From the NCBI GenBank assembly GCA_000720845.1, contig JODU01000004.1, forward strand, positions 271,681 through 335,680: 64,000 nucleotides of DNA, written 5' to 3'. This stretch comes from Kitasatospora aureofaciens (GTDB lineage Bacteria > Actinomycetota > Actinomycetes > Streptomycetales > Streptomycetaceae). Positions within the stretch are counted from its first letter, which is position 1, and each line of letters starts with the position of its first letter. Position numbers and translations under genes: made by a program. This document shows, piece by piece, positions 26,819 to 35,395 of the stretch. The notes under the pieces are model-generated. The model did no database searches. It was not told where the DNA came from and worked only from the letters and a program-made list of their open reading frames with translations.

Positions 26819-28237
26819 ATGTTCGATCCGGTCATAGCGCCCAGCGGTACGCTGCTCGGCCTGCTTCAGCGGGGTCGCGGCGACGGCACGCTGCACGCGC
26901 TCACCGCTCCGCGCGCCGAAGCGCTCGCGGCACTGAACCACTGTGTGCTCCACGACCCCCGCCACGACTGGCAGGTCGAGAACCGCTCCCTCTACTACGC
27001 CCGCCTCTACCTCGACCTGAACGGCGAGCTGGACGCGATCGAGGCCCACCTCTTCGACCCCGAGGACGTCCTGGACGCCGACGAGTCGCGCACCGGGCTG
27101 GCCCTCGCGGTCCTCGGTCACCTCGCCTCCTACGGCAGGCTGGACGCGCTCCGGCTGCTGCGCCGGTACGCCGCACATGGCGTCAACTGGGCGTGGGCCC
27201 TGGACGAGCTGGCGCTGCGCGACGACGACGCGGGGCTGCGCGCCCTGGCCGCGCCCGTCCTGGCCCGCTTCCCGCGCGACGCCGAGGGCGAGGCCGAGCT
27301 GGCCGCCGCGGTGCGGGACGCCTTCGAGCCCCGGCCCTGGCGCCTGTGGGCCGACGACCCCCGCGAATTGATCGCCACGCGCGTGCGCGCCGCCCAGGAG
27401 ACGGGCTGCTTCGACCGCTGGCAGCGCCAGATGAACTCCACCGGACCGCGTCCCGGCTGGAGCGTGCGAGCCGTGTTCGAGTGGGCCGAGCAGGGCGTCG
27501 AGCGCGGCACCCCGCTCCACGTGCCGGCCGCGCGCTGCCTCACGGCCGTCGCCGGGCCCGAGGACCGGCCCGAGATCGTCGAGGCCGCGCGGTCGGGCAC
27601 CGAGGGCGCCCGCTGCACCGCCCTGCGCTATCTCGCCGACAGCAATGATCCGGACGTCCTCGACCTGATCGAGGGCGCCGTGGCCACGGGCTCGACACCG
27701 GTCGTCGAGGCCGCCGTCGCCGCCTACGAGCGCATGCGCAGCCTCGCCGCCGTCGACCGGGCCCGCGGCTGGGTGCACCGGCCCGACGCCCTGGGGGCCG
27801 CCGCCGGACGGGTGCTCGCCTGCCGGGGCGCCGCCCAGGACCGCGATCTCGTGCTCGCGGCGCTGCGGGAGGCGGTACGCGGCGAAGGCCCCGACGCGCC
27901 GACCCTGTGGACCCTCGTCGACGGCACCGGGCGGCTCGGTATCGCCTGTGCCGCGCCCGTACTGCGCCACATCTACCGCGAGACCGCCTCCTCCCACCTG
28001 CGCGGCCGGGCCGCCCGCGCGCTGGCCGCCACCGACCCGTCCTTCGCGGCGGGCTTCGCCATCGAGTGCCTGTGGGACTGCGAGGAGACCACCCGCGAGA
28101 TCGCCGCACGCCATGCCGAGACCGGCGACAACCGCGTCGTCGAACGGCTGCGCAGGCTCGCCGCCGACCCGGCCGAGGAGGACGAGGTCCAGACGGCGGT
28201 ACGCAGCCGCTTCGGACCGGACGCGCCCGCCGTGTGA
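26819..28237 (+). CDS. HEAT-repeat-like hypothetical protein
   Basis: 472-residue soluble protein made largely of alpha-helical HEAT-like repeats: paired helices with alanine/leucine periodicity, for example EGARCTALRYLADSNDPDVL, RAARALAATDPSFAAGF and ETTREIAARHAETGDNRVVE. No catalytic motif is visible; a scaffold role is likely. GAGG lies nine bases before the ATG. A possible leader peptide stands in front, and the gene converges on pxpC. Confidence 0.8.
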   Translation: MFDPVIAPSGTLLGLLQRGRGDGTLHALTAPRAEALAALNHCVLHDPRHDWQVENRSLYYARLYLDLNGELDAIEAHLFDPEDVLDADESRTGLALAVLGHLASYGRLDALRLLRRYAAHGVNWAWALDELALRDDDAGLRALAAPVLARFPRDAEGEAELAAAVRDAFEPRPWRLWADDPRELIATRVRAAQETGCFDRWQRQMNSTGPRPGWSVRAVFEWAEQGVERGTPLHVPAARCLTAVAGPEDRPEIVEAARSGTEGARCTALRYLADSNDPDVLDLIEGAVATGSTPVVEAAVAAYERMRSLAAVDRARGWVHRPDALGAAAGRVLACRGAAQDRDLVLAALREAVRGEGPDAPTLWTLVDGTGRLGIACAAPVLRHIYRETASSHLRGRAARALAATDPSFAAGFAIECLWDCEETTREIAARHAETGDNRVVERLRRLAADPAEEDEVQTAVRSRFGPDAPAV

Positions 28238-28364
28238 GCGCCACGGGCGCCGGTCCGACCGGGCCCCGCACCGGGCGCGCGGCTCCAGCCCGAGGCGCTC
28301 CGGATGAACGGCGGACGGACCGCGGCTCAGTCAGGCGTGGCCGCGCCCACTCCGACGGGCGGGG

Positions 28365-29234
28365 TCAGCGCCCCCGTACTCCCAAGAAGCGCACCGGTGT
28401 GCCCGGTGACGCCTGGGCCGCCGCCGGGAGGTCGGCGGTGCGCACGACGCCGATCACCGGATAGCCGCCGGTCGTCGGGTGGTCGGCCAGGAACACCACC
28501 GGCCGCCCGTCGCGCGGCACCTGCACCGCGCCCAGTACCGTGCCCTCGCTGGGGAGTTCGCCCGGGCGAGCGCGTTCCAGGGCGGGTCCGTCCACGCGCA
28601 GTCCGATGCGGTTGCTCGCGGAGGACACCCGGTACGCGCGCGAGGTGAACGCCCGTACCGCCTCCGGCGTGAACCAGTCGGCGCGCGGACCCGGCGTCAC
28701 CCGCAGGACCAGCTCCGCCGGAGGAGCCGGCTGTGGAGCGACGTCCACGCGCGCGTACCGCCCGCCCGGCCGTCCCAGGGGAAGCACCTGTCCGTCCGCG
28801 AGGGGCGGCGGGCCGAGGCCGGACAGCAGGTCGGTGGAGCGGCTGCCGAGGACCGGCTCGACGAGGACGCCGCCCCGGACGGCCACGTAGGAGCGCACCC
28901 CGCGGTCCGCCGCCCCGGCGTCGAGCAGCGCGCCGGGCGGCACGGCGACCGGAGCGCCCCAGGACACCGGCCGTCCGTCCACCGTCACCGGGCAGGGGGC
29001 GCCGCCGACCGCCACCGTCAGCGCGCACCGCGCGCGCAGCGCACAGCCGGTGAGCGTGGTCTCCAGGACGGCGGCCCCGGGCGGATTGCCGACCAGCCGG
29101 TTGACCAGCGCCGCCGCGGGTGCGTCGAGCGCCCCGGAGTGGGGGACGCCGAGGTGGGCGTGGCCGGGCCGGCCCCGGTCCTGCACGGTGGTCAGGGCCC
29201 CGGCGCGGACGACCGCGAGCGCACGGTCCGTCAT
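28365..29234 (-). CDS. pxpC: 5-oxoprolinase subunit C (KipA-like carboxyltransferase domain)
   Basis: Large subunit of the prokaryotic ATP-dependent 5-oxoprolinase PxpABC, which opens 5-oxo-L-proline to L-glutamate. The 289 residues carry the CT_A_B (KipA/AHS2) domain: RAGALTTVQDRGRPGHAHLGVPHSGALD at the N-terminus, YVAVRGGVLVEPVLGSRST in the middle and HPTTGGYPVIGVV near the end. The ATG overlaps the stop of pxpB (ATGA), so expression is coupled. The family was once labelled allophanate-hydrolase or biotin-dependent carboxylase; the pxpA-pxpB context favours oxoprolinase. Confidence 0.92.
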   Translation of the reverse strand: MTDRALAVVRAGALTTVQDRGRPGHAHLGVPHSGALDAPAAALVNRLVGNPPGAAVLETTLTGCALRARCALTVAVGGAPCPVTVDGRPVSWGAPVAVPPGALLDAGAADRGVRSYVAVRGGVLVEPVLGSRSTDLLSGLGPPPLADGQVLPLGRPGGRYARVDVAPQPAPPAELVLRVTPGPRADWFTPEAVRAFTSRAYRVSSASNRIGLRVDGPALERARPGELPSEGTVLGAVQVPRDGRPVVFLADHPTTGGYPVIGVVRTADLPAAAQASPGTPVRFLGVRGR

Positions 29235-29857
29235 GGACCCCCCTGGCGTCCTCGGGGGACGAACCGCACACGCGTGCCCGGCGACAGCAGCGCCGCCGGA
29301 ACGCGCCTGTGGTCCCACAGCACGGCGTTGGTGGAGCCGATCAACTGCCAGCCGCCCGGCGACGAGCGCGGGTACACGCCCGTGTACGGCCCCGCCAGCG
29401 CCACCGAACCCGCCGGGACGGCGGTGCGCGGGGTGTCCCGGCGCGGCACGTCGTAGCGCGCCGGCAGGCCGGTCAGATAGCCGAAGCCCGGTGCGAACCC
29501 GCAGAAGGCGACCCGGAACTCGGTGCCCGCGTGGATGCGTGCCACCTCGTCCGCCGCGACGCCCCAGTGCGCGGCCACGTCGGCCAGGTCCGGGCCGTCG
29601 TAGCGGACCGGGATCTCGACGACGTCCCCCGCGCGCGGGGGAGCGGGCGGCACCTCGGCGGCCGTCAGTTCGGCCGCGAGCCCGACCGGGTCGGCGAGGC
29701 CGTCGAGGAGGACGGTGCGGGCCGCCGGGACGATCTCCCGGGCCACGAGCGTGCCCTCCGCGCGGCGCCGCGACAGCTCCGCGTGCCACGCCTCGGCCTC
29801 CTCGCCCGAGGACACCTCGACGAGCAGGGCGTGGTCGCCGACCCGCAGGACGTTCAC
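29231..29857 (-). CDS. pxpB: 5-oxoprolinase subunit B (KipI-like)
   Basis: 208-residue subunit of the 5-oxoprolinase complex with the CT_C_D (AHS1/KipI) domain. The family signature is FCGFAPGFGYLTGLP near residue 130, preceded by IPVRYDGPDLADVAAHWG. The GTG at 29857 overlaps the pxpA stop (GTGA) and also has GGTGGAG nine bases upstream. It lies between pxpA and pxpC with overlapping ends on both sides, so a 1:1:1 complex is likely. Confidence 0.92.
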   Translation of the reverse strand: MNVLRVGDHALLVEVSSGEEAEAWHAELSRRRAEGTLVAREIVPAARTVLLDGLADPVGLAAELTAAEVPPAPPRAGDVVEIPVRYDGPDLADVAAHWGVAADEVARIHAGTEFRVAFCGFAPGFGYLTGLPARYDVPRRDTPRTAVPAGSVALAGPYTGVYPRSSPGGWQLIGSTNAVLWDHRRVPAALLSPGTRVRFVPRGRQGGP

Positions 29858-30612
29858 GAGAAGGGCTCCACCCGGACTCCGGACGCCTCCAGCCGCTCCC
29901 GAATCCGGCGCGCCAGTTCCACCGCCCCGGGCGTGTCGCCGTGCACGCACAGGGAACGCGCCCTCACCTCGACCACGGCCCCCGAGCGGGCGGTGACCGT
30001 GCCGGCGCGGGCCAGCCGCACCGCGCGCTCCACGACGGCGTCCGGGTCGGCGATCACGGCGCCCTCCTGCCCGCGCGGCACGAGCGTGCCCCCGTCCGTG
30101 TAGGCCCGGTCCGCGAACGCCTCCGGGACCACCGGCAGCCCCGCCCGCCCCGCCCGTTCCAGCACGCGGGAGCCGGGCAGCCCGAGGACGGGCAGCGTGC
30201 CGCCCGCCAGGAGCACCCCGTCCACGACCGCGGCGGCCTGCTCCTCGTCCCCGACCACCCGGTTGTAGAGGGCGCCGTGCGGTTTGACGTACGCCACGCG
30301 CGTGCCCGCCGCGCGGGCGAAGACCTCCAGGGCGCCGATCTGGTAGGCCACCTCGGCCGCCAGTTCGGCGGGCGGCACGTCCATCGCGCGCCGCCCGAAA
30401 CCTGCCAGGTCCCGGTAGGAGACCTGGGCGCCGACCACCACGCCCCGCTCCGCCGCCAGCTCGCAGACCCGGCGCATGGTGGCCGGGTCACCGGCGTGGA
30501 AGCCGCAGGCGACGTTGGCGCTGGTGACGACGGACAGCAGCCCCTCGTCGTCGGTGAGCCGCCAACGCCCGAAGCCCTCGCCGAGGTCCGCGTTCAGGTC
30601 GATCGAGGTCAT
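29854..30612 (-). CDS. pxpA: 5-oxoprolinase subunit A (LamB/YcsF family)
   Basis: 252-residue LamB/YcsF protein, the subunit of PxpABC with a deacetylase-like barrel. It opens with the hallmark MTSIDLNADLGEGFGRW and continues with SANVACGFHAGDP, VGAQVSYRDLAGFGRR and KPHGALYN, the conserved metal or active-site segments. The start has a GGAG site close to the ATG. It stands 62 bases downstream of the DUF1445 gene in an operon that also includes a transporter, suggesting use of 5-oxoproline or its precursor as carbon and nitrogen source. Confidence 0.94.
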   Translation of the reverse strand: MTSIDLNADLGEGFGRWRLTDDEGLLSVVTSANVACGFHAGDPATMRRVCELAAERGVVVGAQVSYRDLAGFGRRAMDVPPAELAAEVAYQIGALEVFARAAGTRVAYVKPHGALYNRVVGDEEQAAAVVDGVLLAGGTLPVLGLPGSRVLERAGRAGLPVVPEAFADRAYTDGGTLVPRGQEGAVIADPDAVVERAVRLARAGTVTARSGAVVEVRARSLCVHGDTPGAVELARRIRERLEASGVRVEPFS

Positions 30613-30674
30613 GTCTCCAGTGTCCCCGGTGCCGTGGCCGCGGGCGGTCCGGGACCCGTGCCGTGGCATCCGGA

Positions 30675-31508
30675 TCACACCACGCGGTACTGCTCGTCAC
30701 GGGCGTCGGTGAGGAACATCTGCCCCGGCGCGTGGGTGAGCGCGAAGGGCGGCCGCGAGGCCATGACCGCCGCCTGCGGGGTCACGCCGCAGGCCCAGAA
30801 CACCGGGATGTCATCCGGCTCGCGGTCCACCGCGTCGCCGAAGTCGGGCCGGTCCAGATCGTCGATGCCCAGCGCCGACGGGTCGCCGCAGTGCACCGGG
30901 CTGCCGTGCACCGCCGGGAGCAGACTGCTCTCGTGGATCGCCGCCGACAGGTGCGCGGGCGGCACCGGGCGCATCGACACCACCATCGGCCCGCGCAGCC
31001 GTCCGGCCGGACGGCACCTGCGGGAGGTGACGTACATCGGGACGTTGCGGCCCTGCTCGACGTGGCGGATCGGGACGCCCGCCGAGGCCAGTGCCCACTC
31101 GAAGGTGAAGCTGCACCCGATCAGGAACGTCACCAGGTCGTCCCGCCAGTGCTCCAGCACGTCCGTCGGCTCGTCCACCAACTCGCCGTCCCGCCAGACC
31201 CGGTAGCGCGGCAGATCGGTGCGCAGGTCCGCGCCGTCGGCGAGCACGGTGGTCCACGACCCGGCGTCCGTGACGTCGAGCAACGGGCAGGGCTGCGGAT
31301 TGCGGGTGCTGAACAGCGGCATGTCGTACGCCCAGTCGGCGGGCACCGAGATCAGGTTGGCCTGGGTGTGGCCGGCGGCGACCCCGGCCGTGGGGCCGGA
31401 CAGCCCCTTCCGGAAGCGGGCGCGGGCCGTTTTCGGGCTCCACGTGTGCGCGTGCTCGTCGACGAGGGCGAGCGGACGGTCCCCGGTCGCGGAGTGCGGG
31501 TGGTTCAT
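30675..31508 (-). CDS. DUF1445 protein, D-glutamate-cyclase-like
   Basis: 277-residue DUF1445 (putative hydro-lyase) protein. Motifs: GVAAGHTQANLISVP near residue 45, FLIGCSFTFEWAL near residue 130, and PVFWACGVTPQAA close to the C-terminus. Mammalian DGLUCY, which contains this family, cyclises D-glutamate to 5-oxo-D-proline; extending that activity here is inference, made attractive by the adjacent 5-oxoprolinase genes. The ATG overlaps the stop of the upstream MFS gene (ATGA). Older annotations call this family a hydro-lyase without evidence for the reaction. Confidence 0.88.
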   Translation of the reverse strand: MNHPHSATGDRPLALVDEHAHTWSPKTARARFRKGLSGPTAGVAAGHTQANLISVPADWAYDMPLFSTRNPQPCPLLDVTDAGSWTTVLADGADLRTDLPRYRVWRDGELVDEPTDVLEHWRDDLVTFLIGCSFTFEWALASAGVPIRHVEQGRNVPMYVTSRRCRPAGRLRGPMVVSMRPVPPAHLSAAIHESSLLPAVHGSPVHCGDPSALGIDDLDRPDFGDAVDREPDDIPVFWACGVTPQAAVMASRPPFALTHAPGQMFLTDARDEQYRVV

Positions 31509-32827
31509 GCCAGTTCCTTTCCGCGCGTCTCCGGCAGACCCAGCAGGGCCAGTGCCGCGATGCCGTAGCCGATGGCGCCGAAGACCAGCGCGCCGCCCAC
31601 GCCCCAGCTGTCGGCGAGGAAGCCGACCGCGGTGGGGAAGACGGCGCCCACGGCGCGTCCGGTGTTGTACGTGAAGCCCTGGCCCGCGCCCCGCACCGCC
31701 GTCGGGTACAGCTCGCTCAGGTACGAACCGAACCCGCTGAAGATGGCCGACATGCAGAAACCGAGCGGGAAACCGAGCACCAGAAGCAGGGTGTTGGCGC
31801 CGCTGGGGATGTTCGCGTACGCCAGGATGCAGATGGCCGACAGCAGCGCGAAGAGCCAGATGTTGCGCCTGCGGCCCAGCACGTCGGTGAGCACTCCGCC
31901 GGTGAGATAGCCCAGGAAGGCGCCCGAGATGAGGAACGTCAGGTAGCCGCCGGTGCCGACGACCGACAGGTCGCGCTCGTCCTTCAGGTACGTCGGCACC
32001 CAGGTGGCGAGGGTGTAGTAACCGCCCTGGACCCCGGTCGAGAGCAGGCTCGCGAAGAGCGTGACGCGCAACAGCCCCGGTGAGTCCGCCGTGCCCGGCT
32101 TGAAGATCGCCGCGAACGACCCCTTGCCGGCGCCCTTCTCCCGGACCTCGGCGGCCCGCGGCGCGTCGTGGACACTGCGCCGCACCCACACCACGAGCAG
32201 CGCCGGCAGCGCGCCCGTCCAGAACATGACGCGCCAGGCCAGGTCGTCACCTGCCAGCGAGAACACCAGCGTGTACACGATCACCGCGAGTGCCCAGCCC
32301 ACGGCCCACGAGCTCTGGATCGCGCCGAGCGTGCGCCCGCGGTGCCTGGGGCTCGCGTACTCGGCGACCAGGATCGCGCCGACCGCCCACTCACCGCCGA
32401 AGCCGAGGCCCTGGAGGGCGCGGAAGACGAGCAGCGTCTCGTAGTCGGGCGCGAAGCCGCAGGCCACCGTGAAGACCGCGTAGGTGATCACGGTGAGCAA
32501 CAGCGCCTTGACCCGGCCGACGCGGTCCGCCAGCACACCCGCGAGTGCGCCGCCGACCGCCGAGACGACCAGGGTGACGGTGGTGAGCAGGCCGGTCTGA
32601 CCGCTGTCCAGACCGAAGTACGCGGCCAGCGCGACCATGGTCAGCGGCAGCGTGAAGTAGTCGTACGAATCGAGGGCGTAGCCGCCGAACGCGCCGCCGA
32701 AGGCGCGGCGGCCCCGCGGGCCGAGGGCACGCAGCCAGCCGAACGGGCCGTCTTCCGAGGCGTGTTCGGACGTGCCGGGAGGGCGGGTGTCGGCGGGGAG
32801 GGCCGGTGGGGGAGCCGGTGTGCTCAT
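31505..32827 (-). CDS. MFS transporter, organic-acid/metabolite:H+ symporter type
   Basis: 440-residue transporter with twelve predicted spans. It contains GVLADRVGRVKALLL after span 2 and RALQGLGFGGEWAVGAILVAEY, the signature of the sialate/shikimate-type metabolite:H+ symporters. The N-terminal 35 residues are proline-rich and cytoplasmic. GAGG lies six bases before the ATG at 32827. As first gene of the operon with D-glutamate-cyclase-like and oxoprolinase genes, it probably imports their substrate (5-oxoproline, D-glutamate or a related acid); that is inference. Confidence 0.88.
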   Translation of the reverse strand: MSTPAPPPALPADTRPPGTSEHASEDGPFGWLRALGPRGRRAFGGAFGGYALDSYDYFTLPLTMVALAAYFGLDSGQTGLLTTVTLVVSAVGGALAGVLADRVGRVKALLLTVITYAVFTVACGFAPDYETLLVFRALQGLGFGGEWAVGAILVAEYASPRHRGRTLGAIQSSWAVGWALAVIVYTLVFSLAGDDLAWRVMFWTGALPALLVVWVRRSVHDAPRAAEVREKGAGKGSFAAIFKPGTADSPGLLRVTLFASLLSTGVQGGYYTLATWVPTYLKDERDLSVVGTGGYLTFLISGAFLGYLTGGVLTDVLGRRRNIWLFALLSAICILAYANIPSGANTLLLVLGFPLGFCMSAIFSGFGSYLSELYPTAVRGAGQGFTYNTGRAVGAVFPTAVGFLADSWGVGGALVFGAIGYGIAALALLGLPETRGKELA

Positions 32828-32891
32828 GGTGCACCTCGCAGTGGGAGGACGGGAGGGTGCTGGTCGAGCAGTACAGCGACGCTGCTTGGGC

Positions 32892-32921
32892 ACCGTAGGG
32901 GATCGTTCAACGATCCCTCAA
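32892..32921 (-). promoter_or_regulatory. Promoter and palindromic operator of the MFS-pxp operon
   Basis: On the minus strand TTGAGG (32921-32916), 18-bp spacer, TACGGT (32897-32892). A perfect 19-bp palindrome, GGGATCGTT-C-AACGATCCC (32899-32917), fills the space between the boxes. A regulator bound there would exclude RNA polymerase; the adjacent divergent GntR/FadR protein is the obvious candidate. Confidence 0.75.
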
Positions 32922-32965
32922 TACCCCTGTTGTTTCGTTCTGGCATCTGCGATTGAATTCCGGGC

Positions 32966-33661
32966 ATGGCAGAGCAGTTGACGGGACTGGCCGACGACCG
33001 CGCCCTCCTCGGGCGGACCAGCACCGCCGAGCGGGTCTCGGACATCCTCAGGAGCCGGATCGCCGAGGGCTACTTCCCACCCGGGACCCGGTTGTCCGAG
33101 GACAGCATCGGTGGCGCCCTCGGCGTCTCCCGCAACACCCTGCGCGAGTCGTTCCGCCTGCTCACGCACGAACGCCTGCTCGTCCACGAGCTGAACCGGG
33201 GCGTCTTCGTCCGGGTCCTCACCGTCGAGGACGTCGAGGACATCTACCGCACCCGCTCCCTCGTCGAGTGCGCCGTCGTCCGGGGCCTCGGCGAGCCGCC
33301 GTACCCGCTGGACGGGCTCGCCGAGGCCGTCGAGGACGGGCGGCGGTCGGCCCGCGAAGGTGACTGGAAAGGCGTGGGTACGGCCAACATCCACTTCCAC
33401 CGGGAACTGGTGGCCCTCGCCGGCAGCGAACGCACCGACGAACTGATGCGCAGCGTCTTCGCCGAACTGCGTCTCGCCTTCCACGTCGTGGACGACCCGC
33501 GGCGCCTGCACGAGCCGTACATCGCCCGGAACGCGGAGATCCTCACGACCCTGGAGAGCGGCGAGCGCGAGAAGGCGGCGCGGCTGCTCGCGGTCTATCT
33601 GGAGAACTCGCTGGAGCGCGTCGTGGAGGTCTACCTGCGGCGGGTCGGGGACGAAGGGTAG
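32966..33661 (+). CDS. GntR-family regulator, FadR/FCD type
   Basis: 231-residue regulator. The N-terminal winged helix (residues 20-85) is seen in ERVSDILRSRIAEGYFPPG, then LSEDSIGGALGVSRNTLRESFRLLTHERLL. The C-terminal helical FCD domain (residues 95-220) has the metal/effector-binding pattern with NIHFHRELVALAG. It is divergent from the MFS-DUF1445-pxpABC operon with 138 bases between starts, and the palindrome in that gap fits a dimeric repressor site. The likely effector is an acid handled by the operon. A hairpin terminator follows the stop. Confidence 0.9.
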   Translation: MAEQLTGLADDRALLGRTSTAERVSDILRSRIAEGYFPPGTRLSEDSIGGALGVSRNTLRESFRLLTHERLLVHELNRGVFVRVLTVEDVEDIYRTRSLVECAVVRGLGEPPYPLDGLAEAVEDGRRSAREGDWKGVGTANIHFHRELVALAGSERTDELMRSVFAELRLAFHVVDDPRRLHEPYIARNAEILTTLESGEREKAARLLAVYLENSLERVVEVYLRRVGDEG

Positions 33662-33683
33662 GACCGGCGACACGACGGCCCAC

Positions 33684-33707
33684 GGCACGGCGGCCGACCG
33701 CCGTGCC
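33684..33707 (+). terminator. Terminator of the GntR/FadR gene
   Basis: Perfect 10-bp stem GGCACGGCGG / CCGCCGTGCC with a 4-base CCGA loop, 23 bases past the stop codon and just before the next promoter. Confidence 0.75.
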
Positions 33708-33729
33708 CGAGGGGGCCCATCTGCGCCGT

Positions 33730-33760
33730 TTGGGCCGATGTCAGACCGAGGACCTAGTCT
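33730..33760 (+). promoter_or_regulatory. Promoter of the SMC-like operon
   Basis: TTGGGC (33730-33735), 19-bp spacer, TAGTCT (33755-33760). The -10 box ends seven bases before the GTG at 33768, so the first gene is probably read from a leaderless mRNA. Confidence 0.55.
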
Positions 33761-33767
33761 GTGCACC

Positions 33768-35294
33768 GTGACTTCGCCTGCATCGACGGACAGCGTTCCG
33801 CCCCAGCTCAGCGCGGGGCCGCGCCCCGCCCCGGGCCCGGCCGCCGACGAGGGCCTGGCGCGGCGGCTGCGCGCGCTCGCCTGCACGGCGCCGCTGCACG
33901 ACCTCGACGCGCGCAAGGCCAACCTCGCCGGCGAGTACTCCGTGTACGGCATGGCGGAGGTCGCCCTCGCCGCCATCGACCTCGTCACGCTGAACATGGA
34001 CTTCGACACGGGCGCCGACCACGACCAGATAGTGGCCAGGCTGATCCCGCGCGTCGCCGCCCAGGCCCCGAGCCGCCCCGCCGCCGAGCACGAGCGGGTG
34101 GCCCGCTGGGTCCTGGAGAACCTGATCAACGTCGGCAGCGTGGACCGCGGCTTCCGCGCGGTGTACGGCACCTTCGGCCCCGACGGCACCTATGTGCGCC
34201 GCGACTACGACTTCAAGCTGCTCGAAGAGGTCCCCGGCCCCGGCGGCACCGTCTACCTGCGCACCACGGACGAGGCGGTCAACGTCCTCGTCGGCGCCCT
34301 GGACACCGACGTCACCAGTGCCCAGATCGCCGCCGAGGTGAAGCTCGAGGTGCTGATCAGCCGCGGCCGCCTCGCCGACGCCCAGCTCGCCGCCGAACAG
34401 GCCCGGTACCGGACCGTCCAGTACTCCGAGACCCTGCGCCGCGCCCTGGACGCCACCCGGCGCAACGTCCGCGCGGTGGACTGGCTCACCGCCGTCCCCG
34501 ACATGATCGCCGAGGCCCTGGACCACGTCGCCGACCGCTACCGGCACGAGAACGCGATCCTGACCAACATCCGCAAGGCCCGCGACGAGACCGAGGACGC
34601 CGAGCACAAGCGCCGCGCCGCCGAGCTGGTCGACATCGTCAAGGACTGCATCCGCCGCCACACCCAGCTCCAGTCCCGCCTCCTGGAGGCCGGCCCGCTC
34701 TTCCGCGCGGAACAGGACCGGCAGGCCTTCGCCACCCCCCTGACCACCTCCGGCCTCGACCTGTACGGCCATCTCGTCGCCCCCGTGCTGCCGTTGCCCG
34801 TGGAGCGGGCGCTGCGCGTCACCGACGCCTTCTTCGCTCGGGGCACCGGGCTGCGCACACCCGTCTCCGTCCGGGTCGGCGACCTCGTCGACATACTCCT
34901 CACCCCGCCGGTGGAGCGGGAGCACCTGGGCGCCGAGATGCCGGAGCCCGACCTGATCGCCACCCCGGACGACAGCCGTTTCAGCGAGGAGCAGCTCGCC
35001 GCCGCCATGGAGCTGCTCGACCTGCCGCACGACGCCCCGCGCCGCCTGTCCGGGCTGCTGGCCGACGCCCGCGCCCGCGACGCCGAACTGCCGTACCTCG
35101 TCGCCCTGCTCGCCGTCCACGCGGCCAGCCCGCCGGTCGGCACCGCCTACCGCCAGGGTGAGCCGAAGCTGCTGTTCGCCGTCGACGACGGCACCGAGCT
35201 GGACGACCCCGAGTTCGGCGGCGCCGACCTCATCGTCGGAACGGCACTGCTGGACGCGGCGGGAATGGCGGCGGACCGGACGGAGGCGGCATGA
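33768..35294 (+). CDS. MukF/JetA-like subunit of an SMC-type complex (putative)
   Basis: 508-residue soluble, mainly helical protein of no family I can name with certainty. After a proline-rich N-terminus come a segment that could hold a winged helix (about residues 70-150: ERVARWVLENLINVG, then RRDYDFKLLEEV) and long charged helices (residues 180-310). A final beta/helical part follows, DLVDILLTPP onward. Position and size, before a smaller gene and a giant SMC-like ATPase gene, match the MukF/JetA (kleisin-like) subunit of MukBEF or Wadjet. The GTG at 33768 is preferred for its -10 spacing; an ATG ten codons upstream is the alternative. Confidence 0.6.
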   Translation: MTSPASTDSVPPQLSAGPRPAPGPAADEGLARRLRALACTAPLHDLDARKANLAGEYSVYGMAEVALAAIDLVTLNMDFDTGADHDQIVARLIPRVAAQAPSRPAAEHERVARWVLENLINVGSVDRGFRAVYGTFGPDGTYVRRDYDFKLLEEVPGPGGTVYLRTTDEAVNVLVGALDTDVTSAQIAAEVKLEVLISRGRLADAQLAAEQARYRTVQYSETLRRALDATRRNVRAVDWLTAVPDMIAEALDHVADRYRHENAILTNIRKARDETEDAEHKRRAAELVDIVKDCIRRHTQLQSRLLEAGPLFRAEQDRQAFATPLTTSGLDLYGHLVAPVLPLPVERALRVTDAFFARGTGLRTPVSVRVGDLVDILLTPPVEREHLGAEMPEPDLIATPDDSRFSEEQLAAAMELLDLPHDAPRRLSGLLADARARDAELPYLVALLAVHAASPPVGTAYRQGEPKLLFAVDDGTELDDPEFGGADLIVGTALLDAAGMAADRTEAA

Positions 35295-35395
35295 CCGGAC
35301 GGAACCACCGCTGCGACGGCCCCGCTCAGCACGTCGCCCACCACCACAGCCCCCACCCCCCGTCCCCAGCGACAGCACAGCGAGGAGTACCGACC

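Noticed and set aside
28238..28364. A terminator between the HEAT-repeat gene and pxpC
   Set aside because: The stretch is GC-rich, but I could not find a stem comparable to the other convergent terminators in the window.
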